From Euphorbia lathyris (taxonomy: Eukaryota; Streptophyta; Magnoliopsida; Malpighiales; Euphorbiaceae): a DNA stretch of 64,000 nucleotides. Positions 54,090 to 64,000 of the stretch are shown piece by piece. Below the pieces are notes generated by a model that saw only the letters and a list, made by a program, of their open reading frames with translations, was not told the origin of the DNA and did not search any database. Position 1 is the first letter of the stretch; each line of letters starts with the position of its first letter. The position numbers were made by a program, and so were the translations under genes. Location: assembly GCF_963576675.1 (NCBI RefSeq), contig NC_088919.1:50304501-50368500 (forward strand). The letters run 5' to 3'.

Positions 54090-55719
54090 TGTCACGTCCG
54101 TGTCTACATTTCTAAAATTTATATTTTGATATTAGTATATCTTATAATGATTGGGTGTGTGAAGTTAATTTGGTGCTACGGAAAAAGTTTGGAGTTAATT
54201 TGATGGTTTTATGTGTAAATTAAAAGTTTAGAGTAATTTTTAAAAGATTATATAAAGATGGAGGACCAAACGAGATCTTTGCCGAATTTGGATATATATC
54301 TATCCAAAGTCTTCCAGGATATTCGAGGCGTTATCTTCTTTTCTTTTCTTTTTATTATTCCTTTTATATTCATCAGTTTTCTCTGAACCGTTTCTCCACT
54401 GTTTCTTTGATTTATGGAGATTCGACCGTCCGAATCACTCGAAATTGGAACCATAGTATCCTTATACATAGTTCTAAATCCTAACCGAAGAGTTTTTGAG
54501 TTTCGAAAGTGTTTGGAGGGAAACGTCTTAGACAGAATTTAGCGGCGAATCGATCGGGTGTATTTTGTTCAATTAGTGACCAAGGTAAGTAACTATCAAC
54601 TATATTTTGAGTTTTATGTATATAGATATATATATATAATCAAAAAAATTTCAGGAATTGATATTTTAGGGTTTATACAGGTATTTGTAAATTGGGGTTT
54701 TTCACGATTTTGCTTTTTATTGTGAAATTATGGTTCAAATGAAGCTAATGACTATGCTTCTATGTGAATTTCAGATTTTACTTGATTATGTTGATTTAAG
54801 GCTTGATTTGGTTGATTTACATATATACATATATGTTTTTGGTTTCAATGTATATAGATATATATGGAATAAAATGAATTTGATGATTTCTTACGAATTG
54901 TTTTTGGATTGAGAAATCTGTTGCGGTTATTGTTGTTATTATTTTGGATTGAAGTCCAAATATGATTTTTATGAGTTGTGATATTTTGAAAGATAAAATG
55001 GTTTTGTCCATCTAGGATTGCCCGGGGTAGGAGTTGTATTTGTAAGACCATACCTAATGGCGGTATGGCCAGAGTGCACGGCTGGTAGTCCTAACTGTTA
55101 GGCAAGGAATGAGATATAAATGAGATATCTCGATATTGTTATGATTGATGTTATGATCTACACGGGTGGAATTCGAGGATGGATACACATACACAAATTT
55201 TATTTTATGAACTTAAGTTTTCAGAATATTTTATAAGGTTTTGATGACTATCTTATAAACTTAAGTTTGAGTATATTTTATAAGGTTTTGATTAAATCCC
55301 TTTATAAAGGTATATATGAAGCTATGTTAAGTAAAGTTGGTTTTTATAGCTGATAGTTTCTTACTGAGATTTCTGTCTCACGTTTTTAAATGTTTTAATG
55401 TTTTTAGGTGAGAAAGTACAAGTATAGAGAAGATTACCGACCGATTAGGCGAGGATTGGAAGTTGTTACTTAGTGTTAGAATTATTATTAGAACCTTAGT
55501 ATTTCAATTGTAATGTAATGAAGTTGGTAAATATGTTGAGGTTCTTGAATGACTAATGTAGTAAGGATATTGATTTATTGAGAATCTATGTCTAAGAGGA
55601 AGACTTGAAAAGTTTGACATTTAGGATATTTGGATAATTTGGAGACTCCTAAGTATTGATTGTGATCTTTCTATTTCACGCTCGATGCTGATTGAGGTCG
55701 TCTAGGGTCGGGTGTGACA
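54090..55719 (+). mobile_element. Solo LTR of the Gypsy family
   Basis: 1630 bp, TGTCACGTCCGTGTC...GGTCGGGTGTGACA, perfect 5-bp duplication TAGAT (54085-54089, 55720-55724), no internal domain. It is the product of LTR-LTR recombination. The block 55010-55190 is the reverse complement of the array LTR (e.g. near 16180-16270), so it belongs to the same lineage, in the opposite orientation. Confidence 0.92.
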
Positions 55720-55724
55720 TAGAT

Positions 55725-56514
55725 ATAAATTCAAGATATAATATCTGTTTGGCTCTCTAAAGTAAGAGTGTGTTTATTTCAGCTTTTCGGAGAATCGTTT
55801 AGCGTTTCACTCCAAACCACAGGAAATATAGCATTCGGTTAGGTTTATATAACCGCAACGTTTAACATTTTTTTCTGGAAACTTGTAACATTTTGGAGCT
55901 TTTTATAAATAGTTGTTTATAGTCATTTGTTATTGACAAAATTATCCTTTTTATTTCCACAAAATATGTTTCTTCTTTAACATTATTTTTATTTATATAA
56001 CATAATTACCGAAAGGACAACGTTTTATCATGTTCAATAATTTATTTTATTATTTTATTATTTTTATTAATTTGTGTAATGCATTTTTTATTTTATAATT
56101 CATTTGTTGATTAATTTAAAACATGTCTATATTTGACATTTTAAATAATTAAACAACTAATAATAAATAGTTAATATCAACATCAAACAACTATTAGTTA
56201 ACGGCTAAACCAAACGGGTCCAAAAGCTTTTAGGTCAATTAGAACCTTAAACTATTAAAATCTTCAACTAAGCAAAAATCATCAATTCAGTCATCATTCT
56301 ATGCAAAAATCATCAATTGATTCGGTTCGGTTGAACAGTTTTAGACACTTTTCTCCAAATTTATTTTGAACCAACACTAAGATTATTATAGTCTTTATCA
56401 AATAGTCACATTTACTGATTTTAGAATAGGAAGATAATTGGATGATTTTTACTTAGAGCCTAATTGATAATTTAAGAAGTTTTAGTTTAGGATGAAATAT
56501 TCATGCCTGGATTC
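55725..56514. other. Unit A distal part, AT-rich
   Basis: From 'tctgtttggctctctaaagtaag' to 'catgcctggattcaaact'. Matches 58677-59397 of unit B with small indels. No gene. Confidence 0.6.
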
Positions 56515-56519
56515 AAACT

Positions 56520-56620
56520 TGTCACACCCGACCCCATCAAATTAACTTCACACACCCAATAATTATAATATATACTAATATCAAAATATAAATTTTAGAA
56601 ATTTAGACACGGATGTGACA
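56520..56620 (-). mobile_element. 101-bp internally deleted LTR remnant with target duplication
   Basis: Begins TGTCACACCCGACCCCATC and ends GACACGGATGTGACA, i.e. both outer ends of a minus-oriented LTR with the middle missing. Flanked by a perfect AAACT duplication (56515-56519, 56621-56625). The duplicate at 59393-59400 (ttcaaactcg) is the empty site with one AAACT. Confidence 0.9.
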
Positions 56621-57226
56621 AAACTCGTGGCCACAATATTAAATGGGTAAAGGTCAGTGTCCATGAGTGTAATTTACCATATGTTTTTTTTACAAAACAA
56701 AGTATTTAAAATTACACGTTAAGTTCTGATGACAATCAATAGCATTTCTATTTTAAAAAAAAAATTGCATTTACATATTGACAAAACATATACCCAAAAT
56801 TGAATTGCAGCGGTGTGAAATGAATTTAAATATCAATTTAGTTCATAAAATGTCAAATTAGTTAAAAACGTGAAATGTCACCATATGATTTATGGTCTCG
56901 ATTTAGGGAGCTGTGTTTTGTGAGAATGTGTTTTATCAATATGTAAGGATAATTTTTTAAGGTAAAAATATTATTGATTATAATCAGAACTTAATAATCT
57001 AATTTATAATATTTTTTAAAAGTAATTTATAATCCTTTATTTTGTAAATAAAACATACCACATGTCTTTGGTTTTCAAATTAGGCAAACCATAAACCTTT
57101 TTTTCACGTACCTTTCCCTAATTTTTTAGTCAGTATATTTTCTTAAAGGAAATCTCTACGTTAATTTAATCTTTTTCTACAGAAATTTTCTTAAATTTTT
57201 TACTTGTAATTAAAAATAATTTCTAA

Positions 57227-57496
57227 CTATATATATATATATAACATTATTTTCGAGATCTTCACGGCCGGTTTTTCGGAGGTAGAGGTGAAGATCCTTA
57301 CGGTTCGGAGATAGTAACATCCACCGCCGCTCAAATTTAATCTTTGAAGGTAAACCTTTCCTCGCTCCCAGCCCGTATCCAAAAATTTCAGTTTTCCTCC
57401 GGCTTCGTGAATTCGAATACCCACGATTCTCGACACCCCATATATAAATATCTTAAATTGTGTTATACTAAATAGAGGACCACGACCGTTGTCCAT
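57227..57496 (-). CDS. Hypothetical ORF, duplicated copy B
   Basis: Counterpart of the ORF at 52605-52898, ATG at 57496, frame intact, differing by a few residues (e.g. FGITQ to FSITQ, SRTVG to SRIVG). Not recognised. Confidence 0.25.
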   Translation of the reverse strand: MDNGRGPLFSITQFKIFIYGVSRIVGIRIHEAGGKLKFLDTGWERGKVYLQRLNLSGGGCYYLRTVRIFTSTSEKPAVKISKIMLYIYI

Positions 57497-58493
57497 AGAG
57501 ACCTTGGAGTACACAAAATAAAGACAGAGTCTCAATTCCCTTCCCAATTTTCTCCAACACACCACACCTCTCCTCTCCTTATCTCAATTATCTAAAACAA
57601 ACCCTATCAATTTTCACACACACATGTACAAAATATATGAAAAAATATTTGTTTCTTTTTTATTAAAAATTGCATTTACTAATAATTTAGAGGTCCATTT
57701 GTTTCAACTGTCCATATTTACTGTTGTTGTTAAGTTATTTGTTGTTGTTGTTAAATATTAGTTGTTTTTTCTACAAAAAGTAGCTGTTTCGGAGTTTTAC
57801 CAAACACTTTCTATTTCCTATTTAGTATTAAAAGGTAAGAAGCAGTTCCGAAAAATGGAAACAAACCAACACAAAATAAGGGTTAATTTAGTTTTAAGAT
57901 TATTAAAAAAGTTTAATTTTACTTCCATCATATAAAACAAATCAATTTTGTCTCAATAGTAAGCATCCTAACTTAATTACCATGAAAATAAAATTGAGCT
58001 GTTTTATACAATAAGAATAAAATATATATTTTTAATCTTGGGGTAAATTTTGTCAATATTCCAAATAATTTTGTTTTAATACTCAGAATAAAAATTCTTC
58101 GATATTTTTAGGTAATTTACACCCATGATCTTTTAACTTTTTACTTGTTTTCATTATGACCTCTGAACTTTAAATATGAACATTGTGATTATTGAACTTT
58201 GTACTATATTACATAATTACATTGTTTACCGTTGATCAATATATGCACTCCAATAATAGTTAATCCTTTATTATAAACTTGGTGAAAATGATATTTTAAA
58301 CGATTTTAATTTTAGAACTTTGGATTTTGACGTCATTTAAGTGTTATTTAGTTAGGAAATGATTGTTTAAAGAGAAAAATCTAAAAAATAATAATTTGAA
58401 AAATCTAAAATGGTAGTTAAGTGTCTGCATTTTTTTTTAATCTAGACTGTTAGTAAAGAGTAAATTTGATATAATACTAATTTAGACCAAAAT

Positions 58494-58496
<3 letters not shown>

Positions 58497-58555
<59 letters not shown>
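58497..58555. repeat. (TA)n microsatellite
   Basis: About 58 bp of pure TA dinucleotide. The corresponding tract in unit A (53757-53774) is much shorter. Confidence 0.9.
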
Positions 58556-58558
<3 letters not shown>

Positions 58559-59447
58559 ATCTGTTAAACTAACACCCCGTTTATTTGTTATCCATTCGTT
58601 TGTTGAAAAATATTGAATAAGAAAAAATCTTGTTTTGAAAAATAATTTTTTTTTTTGTATTTAATTACAAAATTACCATCTGTTTGGCTCTCTAAAGTAA
58701 GAGTGTGTTTATTTCAGCTTTTCGGAGAATCGTTTGGCGTTTCACTCCAAATCACAGGAAATATAGCATTCGATTGGGTTTATATAACCGCAACGTTTAA
58801 CCTTTTTTCTGGAAACTTGTAACATTTTGGAGCTTTTTATAAATAGTTGTTTATAGTCATTTGTTATTGACAAAATTATCCTTTTTATTTCCACAAAATA
58901 TGTTTCTTCTTTAACATTATTTTTATTTATATAGCATAATTACCGAAAGGACAAGGTTTTATCATGTTCATTTTTTATTTTATAATTTATTTGTTGATTA
59001 ATTTAAAACATGTCTATATTTGACATTTTAAATAATGAAACAACTAATAATAAATAGTTAATATCACAGCTATTAGTTAACGGCTAAACCAAACGGGTCC
59101 AAAAGCTTTTAGGTCAATTAGAACCTTAAACTATTAAAATCTTCAACTAAGCAAAACTCATCAATTCAGTGATCATTCTATGCAAAAATCATCAATTGAT
59201 TCGGTTCGGTTGAACAGTTTTAGACACTTTTCTCCAAATCTATTTTGAACCAACACTAAGATTATTATAGTCTTTATCAAATAGTCACATTTACTGATTT
59301 TAGAATAGGAAGATAATTGGATGATTTTTACTTAGAGCCTAATTGATAATTTAAGAAGTTTTAGTTTAGGATAAAATATCCATGCCTGGATTCAAACTCG
59401 TGGAGATCTCTAAGACTAACTTAACTACAAGTAGCTGTGTATTTACC

Positions 59448-59683
59448 AAACTCAAAATTTTCTTCTTGTTTGTTTTGGTACGGCTAAAAGAAAGCCAATG
59501 TACTGTATCAAGGACACCAATTCTTAATTATCATTACTAATGATAAAAATTCACAGTAATTATCATTACTCTTTTAGCCCTATTACATATCATTACTCTT
59601 TTAGCCCTATTACATATCGTAGCTGCTAAACTCAAAATTTTCTTCTTGTTTGTTTTGGTACTGCTAAAAGAAAGCCAATGTAC
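59448..59683. repeat. Direct repeats downstream of the HIPP gene
   Basis: A 56-bp phrase (from 'aaactcaaaattttcttc' to 'aaagccaatgtac') occurs at 59448-59503 and 59628-59683, exactly 180 bp apart and with one substitution. Between them 'cattactcttttagccctat' is repeated in tandem at about 59564 and 59591. Probably within the 3' UTR or just beyond it. Confidence 0.75.
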
Positions 59684-59748
59684 AAGGTTGTATGTAATAT
59701 TATATACAATAGCCGTGATCGCCGGCTATATCATTCTCCGTCGTCGTT

Positions 59749-61181
59749 TTACATGATGGAACAAGCATGGGGATTGTCGTCGCTGAACATTTGTGCTGGA
59801 TTCATTGGTGGATGGTTGTACACTGGTTCAATATTATTGTAGATCGGAATCAGGTAACCTTGATTTACCGGGTTATACCCATAACCGTATTGTAGATGTT
59901 GTGGGTCAACAGTGTAGCTCTGAGAAAATATCCCGTCCAGCCAATTAGTCGGAACATATGTCGGATAATAGTCCATTTTATTTGTTACCTCCGCCATAGC
60001 ACCACCGTCACCACTAGCTGCCGTCCCCGTCGCCGGCGCTGGATCTGGAGCAGGAGCAGGAGCTTTTTTGTTCTTCACCTTTGCTTCTTCTCCTCTTTCA
60101 CCACCTTTCTCATCATCATTCTTTTTCTCTCCTGCTCCGGCTTCATCTTTCTTATCATCATTCTTTTTTTCTCCAGCTCCGGCTTCATCTTTCTTACCAT
60201 GGCTCTTTTTCTCGCCGGCTTTGGAGCCAAAGCCTTCTTTATTGTCATCCTTCTTTTCCTCGCCTCCTCCGTCCACTTTCTGAGCATCATTCTTTTTCTC
60301 GCCTTCTCCGTCTACTTTCTCAGCATCGGTCTTTTTCTCGCCTCCTCCTCCGTCGCCGTCGCCGCCGCCGCCGACTTCTTTCTTTGCCTCGTCTGTCTTC
60401 GGCTGAACGACCTCAACCGACGTCCGGAACTTCTCCGACAGGTAAGGCACGAGGTCCTTAACTTCCATTGTCCCCTTCACCGTTACCAGATCCTTTCTAT
60501 CATCGACTGCCACGCTCTCAACTCCTGTTAATGGGTAACGTCAGTTATAATTTGAAAAAATATTTGTATAATCGCAGATATTAAAATATTCTGAAAATTT
60601 ATCTACCTTTGATTTTTCTGATGATCTTCTTCATTTTGGTAATGCAATCATCACAATGAGTTCTGATTTTCAAAACTACCATAATCTGCATCTGATTAAT
60701 TAAATCCAAACGAGTTAATCACTGTAATCAGAAACGGATTTAAATTAATTATTTTATTCTTATACCTCTTCTGGTGGTGGTTTCTTCACCTCCGGTTTCT
60801 TCTCGGCGGCTTTCTCATCCGCTTTCTTCTCACCACCACCGCCGGCGTCATACAATCTGTACTTCCTTCTTCATTTTCTTTTCCAGCCTCGCTTTCACTT
60901 TCTCAGGGTCAACCTCCCCGTTCACTGTCAATTTGTTCGATTGACTATTGGTCTTCGCCGACTCCACACCTTCAACAACAAATCACAAATTTCAATTGGC
61001 AATCCAAATCAATCAATCCTATTCAATTCTCACCTTCTAAATGCTTCACCGCTCTTCTAATTTTCTTACAACAGCCTTCACAATGCATGTCGACTTTGTA
61101 AACAGAAACAGGCTTCGGTTCATCCTTTTTTTCGCCGCCGTCGGCAGTGGCGGCAGCCGCTTTATCTCCTTCACCTTCTGT
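59749..61181 (-). CDS. Heavy-metal-associated isoprenylated plant protein (HIPP), two HMA domains; exon frame broken
   Basis: HIPPs bind metal ions through HMA domains and are membrane-anchored by C-terminal prenylation. Exons on the minus strand: 61181-61034 (KPVSVYKVDMHCEGCCKK, HMA1 metal-binding CxxC), 60969-60766 (GVESAKTNSQSNKLTVNGEV ... DPEKVKARLEKK, end of HMA1 and a Lys/Glu linker), 60691-60607 (VVLKIRTHCDDCITKMKK, HMA2) and 60524-59749 (GVESVAVDDRKDLVTVKGTM, a long repeated EKKNDDKKDEAGAG linker, a Tyr/Pro/Asn-rich tail and the CaaX box CSIM). All junctions are GT-AG. The second exon is 204 nt, but phase with its neighbours needs 2 modulo 3. In frame it hits TGA right after KKEVQIV, while the Gly/Lys-rich remainder is open in another frame. 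So there is a one-base insertion (or two-base loss), or a base-calling error. No first exon with ATG was identified upstream of 61181. Confidence 0.82.
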
Positions 61182-61639
61182 CTGCTCATAAGAAAAACAA
61201 AATTAGATCAGAGAGAAACTCTTAATGAATATTCGAATCAGTAAAGTGTGATTCAAAGCCAAACCCATCGATTAAAGATATACAGTGTTAAAAACATTGG
61301 TAGAGTAATTTTAATTTTAATTTCAATTACACTTAATTCAGCCAAACTTTTAATTTTTCCAAATTTATCCACCTAAAAAAATAATGTTTTAATCAATTTT
61401 AATTTTTCAATTTTTTTGATTTGAAGTTTTTTTAATGAGGGAGAAAGTTAATGTTTAGAGAAACAAAACTTCAAAAATGATAATTTTGAAAAATAAAAAA
61501 TATGATTATTTAATTTTTAAAAATTTTCATTTTGAGATCGATATTGGTCAATTTGAAAAAATAAAATTTTTACCAACCACATTTACCGATCTAAAAAAAT
61601 GTGAAATCATGTAACATTTATTTGAAATTAACTCAGACA
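61182..61639. other. Upstream of HIPP, AT-rich
   Basis: Expected location of the first exon and promoter, but no convincing ATG exon is seen. It contains a scrap of the fold-back MITE-type sequence ('attttgagatcgatattggtc'). Confidence 0.4.
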
Positions 61640-62370
61640 ACTCACTTGATGTGGTTGAGTAACAAACTCCATCGCTATATCTATGTCGTCGGAACACTTT
61701 CGAAAAGCTAGTTTGCTCTTCGCATACATAGCTTTAATCATTAGATAATCTTGGAGGTCCTCCATCACCATGGCCACACTTTTGAAATGTTTCCACATTT
61801 AGATTGATCTTCGTTCGGTGTTTGTCAAGTACTTCAAATGGGTGAGATCGATGGCCTAAAGATTTAATATAAAATGGTTTGTAATGACTGAAAATTCAAC
61901 TAATTGAACAAAATTAACTTTGAAATAAGGGATGTTTGATTACCTACTTTTCTCTTTAGGTTTGCTTTTTTACTTTAAAAGAGAGACTTTTATGGATTGG
62001 GTTAGACATCCTTTGTTTGTCTTTTATAGCTGAAAAATCAATCTTTTCAATCGTAACAGTCAATTTCATTGAATTTTCAGTTTCAAATTTATTTACCTTA
62101 TAACCGATTAAATTTAATTTCATTGAATTTTCAAAATTGATTAAATATAGTCAAATATACATCTTACCATTTTTAAGAAAAATGCATTCCAAAATTTATT
62201 ACATTATAACTGTCCAAATTTTTCAGTTTTAAAATTGTATTCCATTCTAACCTATTAAAATTCAATTAATTGTTTTATAATGGTTAAAATACATTAATAG
62301 CTTCTGAACTTATCTCAAAATATTGATTGGCCCCCTAAACTTATAAAATGTTTTGTTAACTCCCTCAACT
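61640..62370 (-). repeat. Dispersed repeat, copy 2
   Basis: Inverted relative to 22855-23640. It also includes, at 61650-61735, one arm of the hairpin seen at 23801-23960. Confidence 0.65.
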
Positions 62371-62933
62371 TGCTTAAATTAACCTATTGGCCACCTAGAT
62401 TTGTTTAAAATGAAATATTTGTCTTCTAAACTCGCCTATAGTGATTCATTAGCCTATGAACTTGTTTAAAGTGATATTCATTTCAATTTGTTTAAATCTA
62501 TAAAAATAAAGTCAAAACTTAAAAAATAAACGTCTGATTCGTAATTCTATATCTTTAAAACAAATTAACTTTCTATTTTTTACACCTTTATGAACAAATG
62601 AAAAGACAAACCTTTGGGCAATATGTTCAATATCCTCTTTCTGAACGACTTTAAGATGATCGAACCCAACCATATAGTTGTGTAAATCAGCAGACACAAC
62701 ATCGGCAATACACTAATTCGTGGGAAAGACCATGGAACCACCTGCAGCACCTATATCAGCAACCCACCCAAAGCCAAATCAATCCATAAACTAATATCAG
62801 AAAATTGAGATGTAAGATTAAGAGCCATAGTTCAAATAGCTTCAACAATACAATTGAAAGATGATTGTAAACCTTTAAAATGGAGACGATTCACTCTTGC
62901 TCTTCTACTTCTTCAAAATGCGTTCTCCATCGG
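62371..62933. other. AT-rich intergenic, no gene seen
   Basis: The short minus frame at 62512-62697 has no recognisable motif. Confidence 0.45.
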
Positions 62934-64000
62934 TGTCACACCCGATCCAAATCGGCTTCAGATATGAACGAAAAATAGGTTAACGGGCATTCGTAAGACA
63001 AAAAGGCGAATCGATTTTCTAATAGATAAAAATTTATTTAACCTAAAGTTTTATTTATTATTTGGCTTGGACTCGATAATTCTATCGAGCTTCCTACGTA
63101 TCCCGAATTTCTTTTAATCTTTAAACCAGGAATCAAAGCCACGTAGTTCTGATAAGTAGTTCTCTTAACTTATTAACTCATTTTAACTTATTGACACGTT
63201 GATTGATTCGCTAATAACTTAATTGTATATTTCACTTTATTACTATATAATTTAATATATATGAATCACTTTATCAAAACGAATCGAATAATGTTTTATC
63301 AAAACGAATCGAATTGAACAACGTTTTATCAAAACGAATCAAATCGAATAATGTTTCATCAAACGCAATCAAATCGAACAACGTTTCATCAAACCGATGC
63401 TTTATCAAACCAAATTCGTAATCAAATAAACGTAAAATTATATTTCAAATCATCAAGCCTTTTCAAAACGTAATACTAAATTTGCGTGTGTGTCCATCCT
63501 CGAATTCCACCCGTGTAGCATATCATAACATCAATCATATCAATAATCGAGATATCTCATTCATATCTCGCCCTACCTACCGTTAGGACTACCAGCCGTG
63601 CACTCTGGCCATACCGCCCTTAGGTATGGTCTTACAATTCTTACAACTCCTACCCCGGGCAATCCTAGATGGACAAAACCATTTTATCTTTCAAAATATC
63701 ACAACATAAAAATCATATTTGATTTCAATTCAAATCTCATAAATAATAATAATAACCGTAGTAGCTTCCTCAATCCAAAAATAATTCGCATCAAATAGTC
63801 GAATTCATTTTCTCGACTCAATTTTCAAATAAATACCACAAGCATAAAATTATACTTCAAATTAATCATTTTATAATTAAAATCAAAAGTAAATACTTTA
63901 AAGAATCTATTTCCATAAAAAATCATAAGTTTGACAATTTCATCAAATTAAACTCACTCAAATATTATAGAAATAGACTTAAATAAAATTTATACCAAAT
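62934..64000 (-). repeat. LTR-E of the array family, runs off the window
   Basis: Starts TGTCACACCCGATCC and follows the LTR-B/C sequence to the window end. The sequence left of it has no PBS, so this is either the 3' LTR of an element extending beyond the window or a solo LTR. It is more diverged from LTR-B than LTR-C is. Confidence 0.85.

Larger units (their letters stand above)
52011..56626. repeat. Tandem segmental duplication, unit A
   Basis: Begins GTGGCCACAATATTAAATGG inside MITE 3 and corresponds segment by segment to 56627-59399. Later insertions in this unit: solo LTR 54090-55719 and LTR remnant 56520-56620. The joint to unit B reads ACTCGTGGCCACAAT, combining the right edge of the segment (ACTCGTGGAGATC at 59397) and the left edge (TCAGTGGCCACAAT at 52009). 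The shared GTGG is a 4-bp microhomology. Confidence 0.85.
56627..59403. repeat. Tandem segmental duplication, unit B
   Basis: Second copy of the segment. Compared with unit A it lacks the two LTR insertions and about 90 bp at 53160-53250. It has an extra roughly 215-bp stretch at 57630-57855 and a much longer (TA)n tract. Confidence 0.85.

Noticed and set aside
54845..55051. Minus-strand frames inside the solo LTR
   Set aside because: LTR interior with TA-microsatellite-derived residues; same artefact as the array LTR frames.
59896..60531. 211-residue plus-strand frame opposite the HIPP last exon
   Set aside because: Antisense shadow of the GC-rich Lys/Glu/Gly-repeat coding sequence; low-complexity Phe/Leu/Ser product.

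Overview
This window is nuclear DNA from a plant, most likely a eudicot. The evidence is plant-specific retrotransposon lineages (Sirevirus, Athila, a Tekay-like chromovirus), a plant HMA/isoprenylated protein gene with short introns, a FAR1/MULE-type transposase, and AT-rich intergenic DNA. Nearly everything is transposable-element sequence. The only clear host gene is a heavy-metal-associated isoprenylated plant protein (HIPP) at 59.7-61.2 kb on the minus strand, and it carries a phase-breaking exon. No rRNA, functional tRNA, CRISPR or bacterial feature was seen.

Layout. (1) 1-21187: an array of minus-strand LTRs of one Gypsy family. The LTRs are about 2.6 kb and alternate with internal domains of only about 208 bp that keep just a tRNA-iMet primer-binding site, a short leader and a polypurine tract. 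The first LTR is split by a 13.0-kb Helitron (1382-14413). That Helitron is itself split by a young, complete Sirevirus (Ty1/copia, 2057-12349, TSD GTAGT) with intact gag and pol and a broken third ORF. (2) 21188-22537: a decayed MULE/FAR1-like transposase gene on the minus strand, with a GC-rich fold-back minisatellite in its intron. (3) 22.5-25.2 kb: a dispersed repeat and a 72-bp-arm hairpin. (4) 24.8-49.0 kb: a LINE-type RNase H region on the minus strand, cut in two by a 23.5-kb nest. The outer element is a Tekay-like Gypsy element (25190-48703, TSD GAATA). Into its gag went an Athila element (28417-40532, TSD TGTGG), itself hit by a hAT-like element (33150-34157), and also a CACTA transposon (40646-47304, TSD AAA), itself hit by a hAT MITE (45822-46374, TSD CATAGGGG). 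The CACTA element carries exons of an NT-C2-domain gene and a P-type ATPase fragment. (5) 50.5-52.1 kb: three adjacent fold-back MITEs. (6) 52.0-59.4 kb: a tandem segmental duplication whose first unit later received a solo LTR (54090-55719) and a 101-bp LTR remnant (56520-56620). (7) 59.7-61.2 kb: the HIPP gene. (8) 61.6-64.0 kb: a second copy of the dispersed repeat and another LTR of the array family.

How it fits together. Target-site duplications and restored reading frames give a relative order of events: LINE-type sequence, then Gypsy, then Athila and CACTA, then the hAT elements. Independently, array LTR, then Helitron, then Sirevirus. Gypsy-type LTRs sharing the TGTCAC...TGACA ends occur as the array, as the 25-48 kb element, as a solo LTR and as a 101-bp remnant, so one lineage has shaped much of the window. 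All family assignments come from reading motifs by eye; no database search was run.
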